DNA of 64,000 nucleotides from Aplectana chamaeleonis (taxonomy: Eukaryota > Nematoda > Chromadorea > Rhabditida > Cosmocercidae), in the NCBI GenBank assembly GCA_029168955.1, contig JAPDOI010001742.1, positions 1-64,000 of the forward strand, read 5' to 3'. Made by a program: the position numbers and the translations under genes. Shown here piece by piece: positions 11,346 through 22,521 of this stretch (positions within the stretch are counted from its first letter, which is position 1; every line of letters starts with the position of its first letter). Under the pieces are notes generated by a model. The model had not been told where the DNA came from. It made no database searches and worked only from the letters and a program-made list of their open reading frames with translations.

Positions 11346-12100
11346 CTCGATATTGCCTCTATGCGGCTCAAAACGGAACTCCAACTTCACTTCTTTTCTT
11401 TTTCGCTACAGTGTCCATTTTCTTGGACCCTTTTCCCATTTTCTTTCGCTATCAGACGTTTATACGTATTTACATAGAGAATTCATAATGGCAACCTCCA
11501 AGGAATCAGAACAGGATTTGCGGAGGGGTTAGATTGGAGAAAATAATTAGATCATTAACGACGAAAAACGGGAGTGATTCACGCCACAGACGACGAAACT
11601 TCTCGCTAAGTGTTTTTCTGATACCGATTCAGTCCAATATTTACCCAGCTAGATAGCAATCGTCCTGTTTACCCAACTTCTTAACCCTTTATACTCCAAG
11701 TTGAAGAAGATTTCCACTGAATCAGCGATTTTCAGTACAAACGTGACCTCGTCTCAGTCGTACTCAAGGTAAATTGCGGGCGTTTTTCAGCATCTGCACT
11801 AGCCACATCCGTCCGGGCGCGCGCGGCGGAACACCAGAAAAACCGCCTGTGAATTGGGATCGAAGGACGATGATTTTCACCTCAATTTACTGCACAGAAA
11901 AAATGCGCTCAATTCATTCCGCTGCAATGATGATGAAGGCCACCCAGCTGGCCTCCCACAGGACCATCTATGGTGGAAACGAGGGAAAATATCCGAGAAA
12001 AAGGCGAAGGTAATTTGAAAAAAGAGGTATAGAATTCTGTTAAATTTGGGAAAATCTCAAAACATTCTTTTCTCGCTTGAAAATGAAAAAACTGAATAGT
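11346..12100. other. No recognisable feature
   Basis: Only short ORFs (11774-12013 is the longest, 79 codons, no recognised motif). No repeat family identified. Confidence 0.4.
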
Positions 12101-12108
12101 TATTTATT

Positions 12109-12141
12109 TATTTATCTATTTATTTATTTATTTATTTATTT

Positions 12142-12222
<81 letters not shown>

Positions 12223-12262
12223 TTCATTTATTTATTTATTCTTTTATTTATTTATCTATTAC
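12109..12262 (+). repeat. (TTTA)n microsatellite
   Basis: About 38 tetranucleotide units, with a few C or A substitutions. A similar-size array in the opposite orientation lies at 30276-30429. Confidence 0.97.
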
Positions 12263-12499
12263 GTTTAGTAGAACGCTCCAATAAAAAACTTGCTGAACAT
12301 TAAGAAGAAATCTTGATTTTAAATGTGTTGAAAGTTCGTCTGTAACACGCATGAGGTGTTCTAGGGTTTTTTCTTGACTAACGTTTCGGCGGATTCGCCC
12401 TCGTTGGAGTCTTTTCAATAGGAATCAGGTGATCGTTAGAGCAGCAGACAGGTACCAGCGTGTCGGAAAGTACGAAACTCCAAGAATTTTAGCCGAGAA

Positions 12500-13510
12500 G
12501 TAGTCCGCCAGGCTCCGCAGCGGCTCTTGGAGGGTTACTTCTCAGATATTTCTCGGTCCCAGAAGAGCTTCACTTCCCGATTATTTTCCGGCTAATTCCC
12601 AGCGAGTACTATTTGGTGGCAATTTCTCGGCTACTTAGCGGTGACCAGCTTCTTCCCGGCTATTACTCGGCTATTACGCGGAAAGCGGGCCTTTTGCGGC
12701 TAATTCTCGGCCAAACCTAGCAGATTAAATAGGGGCGGCATGCATGAACACGGCCGCGAGGATCAGGGAGCGCAACGCCGTACGAAAGTGTCAAGGTTTC
12801 AATAAAGTTGTAGCGCGAACGCCGCGTCTTTACTCTAAAACTGTTGGCCGAAATATAGCTCACCAGGCTGCGTAGCGGCTCCAGAAGGGCTACTTCACAG
12901 ATATTTCTCGATTATTCTTTGCGAACTAGCCGAGAAATAACGAGGAATAACCAAAAATAACCGAGGCGCGACCGGCACGCCTACATACAACGCGTCCGTC
13001 GCCGGCTCACCGAGCCGCCAACTGGGACCGCCAGCGATTGGGCGGGACCTCCAGAGGCTGAGCGGGGTCCAAGTGCTCTCGTTCTCTGGGCCGAGTTCCA
13101 GTCCGCATTTGCGGACTATAGCTATTGCATCACGCGACACGTGAGAACCATGCTGGGACCACTTGGTCCCGGCACGATTCACCTTTCTCCCAGCACGATT
13201 ATCACATTTCGCATGATGCAACAGTGGTAGTTCGCAATCGCGGACCAGAATTTAGCTCAGAGAATGACAGAACCTCAATCTTGGGCAGATGAACCAACGG
13301 CGGTGCTGACATCTGAATCATGCCACAAGAACGTGTCATATACATACGTCCCTGGAGAGCATTATTTATCGGTTCCTTCTCGGCTATTTTGCCGCGAGCT
13401 TTATTTAGCGGCTATTACTCGGCTATTACGCGGAAAGCGGGCCATTCTCGGGTATTACTCGGCCAAAACTCCCAGAGTAATCAGGGGGGGCATGCATGAA
13501 TGCGTCGACA
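12500..13510. repeat. CTCGGCTATT repeat family I, with nested hairpin
   Basis: Two long copies start CAGGCTCCGCAGCGGCTC (12510) and CAGGCTGCGTAGCGGCTCC (12865) and consist of degenerate TTTCTCGGCTATT units. A third part (13370-13510) repeats the end of the first, including GGCATGCATGAA and AGGGAGCGCAACGCCG. It is split by a family-E-like hairpin at 13083-13264. Confidence 0.65.
13083..13264. mobile_element. Hairpin MITE related to family E
   Basis: TTCTCTGGGCCGAGTTCCAG with TCCGCATTTGCGG at the left is matched inverted by CGCAATCGCGGACCAGAATT and TAGCTCAGAGAA at the right. This resembles the family E ends but diverged. It interrupts family I repeat sequence. Confidence 0.6.
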
Positions 13511-13599
13511 AGTATCAGGGAGCGCAACGCCGCACGCACGCTTCACAATTTTAACTTTCACCCGAACGTGCAACGTTTCGCGCCCTACATCAGCCGCAA

Positions 13600-14010
13600 A
13601 ATTCATGCATGCCACTACTAAGGAGAAGTGGTGGGTTTTCGGGTCCGAAACTGTACCTGTGTGCCCCTCAGGGCATCAAAAAAATGTTCAGCTGGTAAAC
13701 TATCATATGACCTTTTGTCGCTAGGGGGCTGTTTTTCGCCTCGATGGTAGGAGGACCTCCTTACGGGAGTCTTCACCATCCCCTGACAAGGCACAAGCGG
13801 GGGGGGGGGGCTGAGGAAATGAAGGGATTTAGAAGGAGGGGGGGGGTCGGACCAAAGTTGACCCCCATCACATCTCGCGAAGTAGTTTGCCATCGTAATA
13901 ACAATGGCGAAAGCAGCCCAGTTAGGTCACAGAATTTGAATGTGGTATGCCCGCCCCGCCCACTAACTCGATTGCCGTTGAGGAAGTGGACGGGGCGGGC
14001 ACATCACATT
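13600..14010. repeat. Family J block and GC hairpin
   Basis: 13740-13880 carries G10 and G9 runs with GGGTCGGACCAAAGTTGACC, like family J. 13948-14005 is a hairpin: TATGCCCGCCCCGCCCACT pairs with AGTGGACGGGGCGGGCACA. Confidence 0.55.
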
Positions 14011-15410
14011 AAAGTTTGGGGCCGTATGCATCTTTTTATTGCTCGTTTTCAGCCGTTTTTGAGCACTGTTGTGGCAATGGGCCTCACACCTTTCGGTTTT
14101 CGAAAAAAATCGAAGACCTTTTCTATCGTGAACAATGTTTTTAGAAGAGGTTATTTCGATCTATTTCATAATTCAAAAATTTCTTTATTCAGATATTAAT
14201 GCATTCGAAAAATAGGCTCAGACGCCTATATTCACTGAAAAGAGAGGAGGCGAATAAATTGGCTGGTAGCGGAAGAATTCAACCAATCCAATCCTTCTTC
14301 CTATGCAATGAATCATTTGAAAAGCCTATCGCTGGTGTTAAATGGGCAGAAACGAATCCTTTATGAAAAAAAACTGCCATGCGCTCTCTCCTTCGATTTT
14401 CCAAGTGGGAAATCAGAAATTTCCGGTACTATCCCAGACCGGGGGGGGGACCAGGATTCAGGACAGAAATGAAATGAAGCACCGATTAGAAACGCTATCA
14501 ATCAAAGTATTTCTATTGAGTTTCCGAAACTACTACAGTGTTTGATAGCAGTATCAAGTATCCTTAATCAGTTTTTTTTCATATCTATGTTTAAATCTTG
14601 GGTGGCCCCCTCCGTCTAGGATATAGCCGAAATTTTCTATTTATCCACATTTTCGCGCTCAAAAGGAAAGCCTAAACCAAAAGTACGTATACATATGATA
14701 ACCTGGTGCAACTGGATTGCAAAATTCGGCATAACTCTTCAATTTCTGTGCACATGGACCACAACCCTTTGCATAGAGGCATTTGAAACCAGGCCAAAGA
14801 ATACGTATTTGATTAGGCCACCCATAAACATAAACCAGATGACCAAAGAGCCACAAAACTCGACTTGGATTGGGTTGCTGCGAGAATTGCAACGAGGATT
14901 TATAGCCTACGGACTGGCTCTATGGATTATCGAGGGGATAAGATTGACAAGGGAATTGCAACAGTCACATCTCCACCAGGGATGGACGTGAATTTTGTTC
15001 AGAATTTTGGAAACCGGAAATCGGAACGACCTTCGCAATTTCGTGAATCGGAATACGGAAATCAAAACGCAAAAAAAATCGGAATACGGAAATCGAAACT
15101 CCAGCGGAAATTGGGAGCTCATTCAGCGGAATTCCTTTCCTTCCCTTGTTAACTGCGCATACCAAAAAGTTTTGGTCTATCCTTTTTATTGAATATTTTT
15201 GTGTAAATACAAGCAACCCTGGCCTTGCAAAAAGTGAAGACTGACCTTGAATTCAAATTTACAGGCCTAAATAACCCCCTAGGGATTTCGTCAGCAAAAG
15301 TGTAAAGAAGAGTTCAATTTCGTGGATAGTTCTGATTTTTTTTTGCTTTTTGAGGCTTGTTTTTCGAAAATTGGAAATTTGTAGGTCGTAAGGTACCACC
15401 GAGAATCCGC
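14011..15410. other. No recognisable gene
   Basis: Includes TATCGTGAACAATG at about 14124, a weak match to the family C terminal repeat. 14990-15110 has CGGAAATCGGAA-type words. Nothing else is supported. Confidence 0.4.
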
Positions 15411-15923
15411 TCATCCCTGTTCTCCACAAAGGAGGAGAGCACGTGGATGATAAGCGAAATTCCAGACATCCGATCTCTCTACGGTGGGATTCAATGACAT
15501 CCGCTTCTCTCCTCCTAATCCCTTTGATCCTTGACCTAGCTCGGAATGGAAATTCTCAATGCTATCCCCTGAGAGCTTCCCCTTGAAGTGTGACCGAAGC
15601 CATTCTGCGGAGTCAATCGCGACCCCTTGGGGAGCCAAGGGCAAGCAAAGCACTCTCGCATTGAGGTCAGTCACCATATGACGGAAAGAAAAACCCTCGT
15701 GACTCCATAAATTCATATTTGATGCAAAGAGCCGTTCCCTAAGCGATGAACATATGACTGAGTTACTTCCATGCTTTTGAAGCCGACAAAAACCAAGGAT
15801 AACACAGGAAACTTGAGAAATACACCAATAGGCACGGAAATGGGCGCGGCTACAGCATTCCACAGTTTGCCCTGGGAAGAAAGCGGTTCCGTTTAGACAT
15901 GCACAAGCGATTCTCAGCTCCAA
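15411..15923 (-). CDS. 170-codon ORF of unknown function
   Basis: Open reading frame with an ATG at 15923 and no recognised domain. It is not low in complexity, has mixed composition (for example LNARVLCLPLAPQGVAID near the middle) and lies in no identified repeat family except that its 5' end touches the 15924 hairpin repeat. There is no signal peptide or obvious membrane segment. Length alone is close to what chance could give in a 64-kb window, so it could be a non-gene, a single exon, or part of an unrecognised transposon. I assign no function. Confidence 0.2.
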   Translation of the reverse strand: MELRIACACLNGTAFFPGQTVECCSRAHFRAYWCISQVSCVILGFCRLQKHGSNSVICSSLRERLFASNMNLWSHEGFSFRHMVTDLNARVLCLPLAPQGVAIDSAEWLRSHFKGKLSGDSIENFHSELGQGSKGLGGEKRMSLNPTVERSDVWNFAYHPRALLLCGEQG

Positions 15924-16135
15924 GCCGCCTGACGGTTGACATTCGTTGTCCCAATCTGCGGTTCCGCTCCTGTTGCTGTCCGGGCGGACTAGACGAGCCC
16001 CGACAGCGACTCATATATAGCTCACAGATCGAAAGTATTATCATGCGGCTCCGATTCCTGTTCAACGCGGGTTGAGGCCGAGAATCGTCTAAGAATGCTT
16101 GATTCCTTTGTAGTAAACCACTGTTTCCCATGAAA
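15924..16135. repeat. Palindromic repeat family L, copy 1
   Basis: Shares GCCGCCTGAC, ATCTGCGG and CTGTTGCTGTCCGGGC in the same order and spacing as 52424-52572. The other copy folds into a long hairpin; this one is more diverged. Confidence 0.5.
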
Positions 16136-16796
16136 TATAATGTTTTTCATAGAATGAAGTGAAAATGAGCGAGACTAAGCGACACCGAGCGACACTATGC
16201 GACGATATTCAGCCAGCGATTTCTGCTCAGCCAGCAACATTTGGAAAACATAGAAAACACATAGGTGAGCAAAAGCCGCTGGCGCAGCTTTATGGCGTCT
16301 GGAGACCTCATTTTGAGTGAATGTAACAGCTCATAAAGTCGCGCTCGAAGTCGGCAATTAGCACGCTCCGCGGCTAGAAGCGACAGAAAAACTGGAAAAA
16401 AAGGCCATAAACGTGACCGGTATTCCACACTTTCGTAGGTAATTGTGGCTACATGATCTACATAAACGAAATATCTCTTTAGGAAAAACATTCATCAAAA
16501 CCTGTCCAACTTCCCTAAAAACATTTTTCAGAATAGGTTTTCGGAGACTTATTATAGATCTAGATGTTTTAGATGAATTTTTTAATGTATGCTCACTGCA
16601 TTCAATTTCTGTAAATGAATTTCAAAAGGCTGGACGTTCTAAAAAAATCAATGACAGAATCATATGTGTCCACTTCTCAAAAATAGAGTTGAAAATGAAA
16701 AAAGCAAGAAAAACTAAAACTCTGAGACAATTTTCAAATATGTTCCATCTCGTTTTCTGAATCTCCTCACAAGATATACAGACGGCACGGATCATA

Positions 16797-17004
16797 AAGT
16801 TCGTTCGAATAAGACTGTCCGATCACGCGGTCGGCGTGCGTGTCGAGCAGCCAAGGCACTCATTTGACTCACAAATCGATTGGTAGGAATATTGGACGAA
16901 AAGTGGATAATATCCTAGTCAGCTGCTTGTTGCTGTGGGAAGACTCGTCCGAAAAACGCCAGTTGTCGACAGCGTGGGCGGACAGTCCCATTCAGACAAA
17001 CTTT
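16797..17004. mobile_element. Palindromic MITE family G, copy 1
   Basis: Ends AAGTTCGTTCGAATAAGACT / inverted AAGTTTGTCTGAATGGGACT, followed by GTCCG and CACGCGGTCGGCGTGCGTGT. Related copies are at 36052 and 37700, and a diverged one lies inside the 36532 element. Confidence 0.65.
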
Positions 17005-17022
17005 ACTTATACTTTGCGTTTC

Positions 17023-17507
17023 TTATAGGCACAGTCCAAGCTCAAGGACGAATTTTGAAATTTCCATATAAATGTAAAGTAGGCCGACCATATATAACAC
17101 CTGCCAAGTGTGAGCTCTCAATTCCTGCGGATAAGCGAAATATAGGAGGAAGCCACTCTGGGGCGCCTACCCCAGGAAGCCACTTTGGCACGCCCCTTTT
17201 ACGATCTTTAGAGCTGAACAGTGGCGACATGAGCGATGATTTTCAATCAGTATCCCTGTTCTTCCCTTCATTCTCATCCCCTCTATCCATACAGGCTCGC
17301 TCGCATAAATCGGTTGCAACTGATGGAAGTTACAAGCCTCGGACAACTCGTCCGCTATGCTTCCGTAGCTCAATTTTCGAGGGACCATAACTCCGTTCCC
17401 ACGGGGTCATGTACGATTCTAGATACATCATTGGAATCAGCGTGGGATCGTTTTCGAGATACGCAGAAAAACAGGATAGCGATCCTGAGGTTGGACTGTG
17501 CCTTTAT
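17023..17507. mobile_element. TTAA-type MITE family A, copy 1
   Basis: About 480 bp between inverted ends: AGGCACAGTCCAAGCTCA and, inverted, AAAGGCACAGTCCAACCTCA. The flanking target reads TTAT on both sides. The interior matches the 19534-20013 copy along its whole length (GACAACTCGTCCG, CATAACTCCGTTCCC, ATCAGCGTG). It abuts the family G element on its left. Confidence 0.75.
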
Positions 17508-17509
17508 TG

Positions 17510-18025
17510 TGCGTTGTGACAGAATCGGTGCGTTTTTTCTGTAGCATATGCGCCCATAGATTTCGCCAACGCTCGCTAAAGAACCCGAAGTATCAATGTG
17601 ATCCGAGCCGACTGTATGTAGTATGACAAGCGACATAGAGCGATAATGTGTGACGGCTGGCGGCAATGAGCAGAAGTATGTATACATGGTTGTAGCAAAC
17701 GTCCGACATCAAAGGGCGAGTAATACATTACCTGAAATTCATTTTGTTGAACAATAATAATAATTCATTACGCCGTGTAAGACAGTCGTGGGATAGTAAC
17801 CAAGAAATTCAAATACACACCGATGATCATACATAATTCGCAGAATGCATAGTGGAACACATTAGTACGAAAGAATAGGATTGGGAGCCAAGCCCCAAAG
17901 TTAGTCGGGTATGGGATCAATGGTACTCCTCAACTCAACAGAAGCAGAGCCAGCACGAAACGTGAAGACATGCGATCTGATTCCACTCCTCGGTACAGAA
18001 TGTGTGATTTTGATACTTCCTCCAC
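17510..18025. other. No recognisable feature
   Basis: Unremarkable sequence without ORFs or repeats that I can identify, up to the decayed 3' end of the retrotransposon. Confidence 0.4.
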
Positions 18026-18327
18026 GTGTTCGCGATCAAGTAAGTTGATAAAATGCGGAACGCTTGACACAAGCCATACCCGAAACTGTTTTAAAACCCA
18101 CACATACATCTCCTACCTTCCTCCTAGATTACAATGAGTGCAAACCCAAGAATTTGTTTCTTATTTGGGACTTAGGGATACGAGAGTACAGGAATCCTCC
18201 ATATCTGGTTACCACCTTACGCGTGTAGTTATTCTGAATTTTCTCAATAGCTTGAATGTCCCTCACCTTATGCGCTGCGAATACGGTTGTTCCGCATTCT
18301 ACCAAAGGTCTCACATAAGTTGTGTAT

Positions 18328-19486
18328 CAGGGATGTGCGTAATAAAAATTTTGTAGTTCGTTAGTCGTTATTCGTTCAACCGGCCAAAATCCTCGTTAGT
18401 CGTTAGTCGTTAGTCGTTAAGAATCTAGGCTTCGAAAACAAGCACAGTTGAGGCAAAAAAGCCCTTATGAATAGAAAAAAAAAGAAAAGCATGAAGATAT
18501 TTATGTTTTCCAAAACATTCATGGCAATTGAAGACACAAATCATTCCTTGTTAGAGAACCTACTTTAAACTGCAGACCTACGTATACACAATTCAAAATA
18601 TGCACGAAAGCCTAATTCTCGAGAGTGTGTGTTTATCGATTTCTGTCGTTTTTCGGTAAGAAAAGAAGCTATGGGAAACCGAGGAAATCTTTAACTCTGC
18701 TTTTTTTCAGCGCTAACTTTTCCTTTCTGCGTCATATGTATGACGTTATTTGCGATCTACCTGGTGGTGACAACACGGAGAATTGAACCGACTCTGAACT
18801 AATTGTTCTTTGTCCAGCGTCGCGAGCCGAGCGCTTTCGTGGCTTAGAGCTTGTTCCCATAATGGGGAAAGGTCGGAAGAAATTAGCACCCAAGTTAAAA
18901 ATTTACCCCTAAGAGGTCCCAGCACCACTTTATAGAAAACCCATATCTCGAATTTATGACTGAAAATCGAAGGACGGCACCCTTTACAATCCAATCATCA
19001 GATACAGTTCCCGTCGTTGGGCAGTTGTTGCCTGCAGGCTTTGCTCCATATTATCACCTCTGATAGTGTCCTCTGCGAAAATCTCCGCTGGAGCCGGTCA
19101 GTGCCGGAACCGGTTCAGTGAGCCTACCATAAAGTAGCGAGACCGACGCGAAGACGCATAAACGCTGCGCCTAACCTTGCGTAACGTTCGGTTGGGGTTT
19201 TAATGTAAAGGTTCCAGAACTGCGAAGCAGTGTCAGTAGATCTAATAAATACTGAAGGCTATGGCTATTTTGTACCATTCACCTAAAACAACCAACAGGG
19301 TATCAATCCTGGTGTAAGGCTCCGGTTGGAGCGCGATTTGAATGGCCATTGGCTTTCTAACGAATATTGGGATTGCTTACGAAAACATTTTTATTTTCGT
19401 TAGTCGTTCGTCGTTAGTCGTAACACCCAAAACACCCGTTAGTCGTTAAATTCGTTAGTCGTTAGTCGTAATTACGCACATCCCTG
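18328..19486. mobile_element. Non-autonomous hAT transposon, 1159 bp
   Basis: Perfect 16-bp terminal inverted repeats CAGGGATGTGCGTAAT, flanked by the perfect 8-bp duplication TTGTGTAT (18320-18327 and 19487-19494). Both features are diagnostic of hAT elements. Subterminal CGTTAGTCGTTAGTCG repeats occur at both ends in direct, not inverted, orientation (18357-18419 and 19399-19470). No transposase ORF. Inserted into the RT fragment at a Tyr-Thr-Thr codon run. Confidence 0.95.
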
Positions 19487-19533
19487 TTGTGTATGCCTTT
19501 TTTAACACGCTCTTGTTTTTCGTTGCCAAACCC

Positions 19534-20013
19534 TTAAAGGTTCGGTCCAACCTCAGAGGTAATTTTTGATATTATGGTCCGGTCGCCGCCTATAGTAACC
19601 TTGCCAAGCGCGAAATCTCAATTCACTCAAATAAGCGAGAAAAAGCTAGGAAAAGTCGGCCCGCCTCCTTGAAAGAAAAAATGGGTAACGCCCACCGCCA
19701 GGTTTCCGACCCCAATAGGGAAGAGACGCGCGAATGATTTTTTTCAACACCTATGTTCTTCAATTTGCTTTCGGTCCGGCTTCATTTTGCGGCCTGCTAC
19801 AGAACGATGGCTGCGAATAACGAGAGAATACGGGCTCGAGACAACTCGTCCGAGAACTTCTAGCCTTTCAAAATGGAAGTTTTTGAGGAGCCGTAACTCC
19901 GTTCTTAGTGAGTTTTGAGCGATTCTAAAAACACCATTGTGATCAGCGTGAAATTTTCTCCAAGATAGGTCAGAAAACGAAAAATCGATTCTGAGGTTGG
20001 ACTGTGCCTTTAA
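19534..20013. mobile_element. TTAA-type MITE family A, copy 2
   Basis: Inverted ends AAGGTTCGGTCCAACCTCAG and, inverted, AAGGCACAGTCCAACCTCAG, with TTAA on both sides (19534-19537, 20010-20013). It is inserted in a Leu-Lys codon pair of the RT. The interior is homologous to 17023-17507 and to 60412-60902. Confidence 0.9.
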
Positions 20014-20329
20014 GTAACTGGTAGGTGCGAGCATTTGCTCTCCTGCAGATAATTCTGCAGTGCTCAGTGAATTCCAGTTTGTTGTCGCAAGAGAATCCCA
20101 AATCGACTACCTTTCCGACAATGGGAATAGTATCGTTTTCAATTGTGTACCATCGGGAAATATCGCTCTTACCTACCCTCATATGTTCGGTTTTTTCAGG
20201 AGCAAGAGGTAACACCTAAGAGTGTTCCCAATTGTCGACAGCATTGATAGCTTTCTGTAGATTATCTGAGGGATTCTCACTGATCTTGCTGTAGATCTTG
20301 AAGTCATCAGCAACAAGGAAATATACTTG

Positions 20330-20600
20330 AGCGACAACTAGCGACACCAAGCGATTCTGAGCGGCAATAAGCGAGAAATTCGCTCGATTATAACGAGTTT
20401 CGCGGGAGTTAATGTAAATCTGAATTAGAGTGAAAAAGGAACTGTACAAAAAATCGACCATCTCGTGAGCAGACGGCAGTATCGGTGCATCGTATGAACA
20501 TCACTGAAATTCCTTCCGCCGAACTCATCTGCTCTGGAAGACCTACCATTACGCGGAAAGAAGAGGGGGATAGAGAGTTAGAAGAGAGTCGCCTGGCTCT
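20330..20600. other. GCGACA-rich stretch, otherwise featureless
   Basis: ACTAGCGACACCAAGCGATT and neighbours resemble the GCGACACCGAGCGACACTA stretch at 16170-16205. No gene. Confidence 0.35.
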
Positions 20601-20760
20601 TCACAGCAACTCAGAACTGCTGGCGGGGAGGAGGCGCTTGATAAGGTAAATCCCAAATAATATAATGCTCGAAGCACTCTTGTTCAGGCCTCTGAAAAAG
20701 ACGTCAGTCGAAACGTTAGGCCGAAAATAAACACAGCCCACCTGTCAAACTCGTTCATAG
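20600..20760 (+). repeat. PLE 3' tail, second copy, 5'-truncated
   Basis: Shares GGGAGGAGGCGCTTG, TTCAGGCCTCTGAA.AAGACG, GTCGAAACGT and a TAAA...CCACCTG end with 1140-1280. Contains a second hammerhead-like hairpin (20686-20722: GGCCT-CTGAAAA-GACGTCAGTC-GAAACGTT-AGGCC), with G8 of the core changed to A. No coding part remains. Confidence 0.6.
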
Positions 20761-20918
20761 AAATAATCAAAAAAAGTTAGAAGAGAGATATATGGACGGA
20801 AGCGAAAAGTGGTTCGAAAAAGTCGGACGAGAGAGGGATAGAAGAAGGTGGGAAAATTCCACAAATCAGAAAACGCCGAAAATTGAGGCCAATAAAATAG
20901 CTAAGGACTCAAAAAAAT

Positions 20919-21619
20919 CAAAACAAGTTGCTTGTAATATAAATGTAACCTACTTGAATGTCTCAAGTTCCTTACATTTATATTACATGTAACATACATT
21001 TTTATTACATGTAACTTAAATTTATATTTCATGTAAGTTGCATTTATGTTACATGTAAGTTACACTTATATTTTCACCATGAGTGGCCATCACGTGACGC
21101 AGACGACACGCGACGCAGATGGAGCCTCCCAGACCACACACTAAGCAAAAAAATGCTGTGCGGGGCCTTCCTTGCTGGTGTGGGGTCGAGTACCTCCAAT
21201 ATGGGTAATTGAACCAACAGCAACGCCAGTCGTAAGCCTCACCCCACGGGTGCGTCGTACATCCCCCTTGGAAATATCTTTTCGGCCGATTTAAGCTACT
21301 TGCGACTTGTATTGTGGCATTTAGGTTACATGTAACATATCGGAGGCGCACTGCACACAGTGTCCCTCAGAAGACGAAAATAAGTTACTTGTAATATATC
21401 TGAGCCGATGTAAGTTACTTGCGACTTATCTCAGATCATTTAAGATACATGTAACATATCGGAGGCGCACCGCGCGCAGTATCCAGCCGATACATTACTA
21501 GTAAATTAGATGGTCTGAGATAAGTCGCAACTAACTTACATCGGCTCAGATATGTTACAAGTAACTTTTTTTCGGCCTTTTATGTTACAAGTAACTTGTT
21601 TTAACTTTTCTGAGAACGC
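20919..21619. mobile_element. Palindromic repeat family D, copy 1, carrying SL-like block
   Basis: Outer ends CTCAAAAAAATCAAAACAAG and, inverted, CTCAGAAAAGTTAAAACAAG. The interior is built from GTTACTTGTAAC and GTTACATGTAAC palindromes spaced along GCGACTTATCTCAGA stretches. A non-palindromic insert of about 190 bp (21075-21270) carries the minus-strand SL-like RNA block. Similar elements occur at 38653 and 43290. Confidence 0.7.
21090..21215 (-). ncRNA. SL RNA-like gene, copy 1
   Basis: On the minus strand GGTTCAATTACCCATATTGGAG (21215-21194) matches the nematode SL1 exon at 18 of 22 positions, including AATTACCCA, and is followed at once by a GTA donor. About 50 nt downstream ACAGCATTTTTTTGC could serve as an Sm site. 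Upstream, TACGACGCA lies 36-44 nt before the leader, as at the two other loci (allowing for two bases). The block is inside a family D repeat, which may mean captured and mobilised, or pseudogenised. Expression is not demonstrated. Confidence 0.55.
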
Positions 21620-21715
21620 GTCCGCGCCTCTTGGAGCAGCTTGTTTCTGTAGCCCAAAACTATATGGTCCCAATTCTATGAGGTCAACTGCACATTCTGA
21701 ATATTGGTGGATCAA

Positions 21716-22521
21716 GTACAATACCCGCGCTTTCGTAAAAAAAGTTTCGTAAAAATGGGGAGCATCTGGCAAACTTGGCAAAAAAGCGTCCGATGCATAT
21801 AGCTTTTTTGAATGAAGACTTTTTTAAATTCTGAAAACGCCATCATATTCACAGATCAAATTCCTACCTAATTATATGACTTGTAAGCCGAGCTTTTGAT
21901 AAATGTCTTTATTTTTGAAGAAAATATTGTTTGCAACCGTTTTTCAAAAACGTCGCGCGCTTCGAAGTGCGGCGAAACTTTGGGCAGTGATAGTACTAGT
22001 AATTGAAGAACAATCCTCAGGTTTTTTCATAAATCATGTGCAGGTAAGAGAATCTCAAAGCTTATGATAGTCGAATTCTTGAAATCCTTCATTTAAGGGT
22101 CCAAGGCTTTCGCAACAAAACTTCGACTTTTCAGGTAGTTCTCAAGCGTGTTTAATAAAGGATTTCAAAAACTCCACCAACACAAACCTTGAGAATCTCT
22201 CACCTGCACCTAATTTATGAAGGGAGCATACAGATTTCTCTTCCATTACTTGTACAAATACTGCTCAAAGTTTCGACGCATTCGCCGCGCGCGACGTTTT
22301 TGCAAAACGATTGCAAAAAATATTTCCTTAAAAAACAAAGCGATTCTGGGGCACTTCGGCACACAAGTCGCATAATTAGGTAGGAATTTGAGCTGTGAAT
22401 ATGATGGCGTTTTCAGAATTTAAAAAAGTCTTCATTCAAAAAAGTTACATGCATCGGACGCTTTTTTGCCAAGTTTGCCCGATGCTCCCCGTTTTTACAA
22501 AACTTAGCGCGGGTATTGTAC
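21716..22521. mobile_element. 806-bp palindromic element
   Basis: The two halves are near-complete inverted copies: GTACAATACCCGCGCT at 21716 and its inverse ending at 22521, then GGGGAGCATC.GGCAAACTTG, GAATGAAGACTTTTTT and AACGCCATCATATTCACAG inside each arm. Whole-length inverted structure with no ORF. GTAC or TA at each end may be the target duplication. Confidence 0.85.

Larger units (their letters stand above)
18030..20325 (-). pseudogene. Non-LTR retrotransposon RT fragment, split by two insertions
   Basis: The minus strand encodes the C-terminal half of a CR1/Jockey-like reverse transcriptase. It starts near the catalytic motif C (VADDFKIYSKI, about 20320-20290), continues through LQKAINAVDNW, EKTEHMRVGKSD and RRANARTYQLL (about 20015), is interrupted, and resumes as TTYVRPLVECGTTVF (18325-18280), EKIQNNYTRKVVTRYGG and SRRK near 18110. 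Two DNA transposons separate the halves. Removing them with one copy of each target duplication (TTAA and TTGTGTAT) makes the frame continuous through TYQLLKGLATKNK and KKAYTTYVRPLVE. In-frame stops at about 20215 (TAG) and 18126 (TAA) show it is dead. It is 5'-truncated upstream of motif C. Confidence 0.85.
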
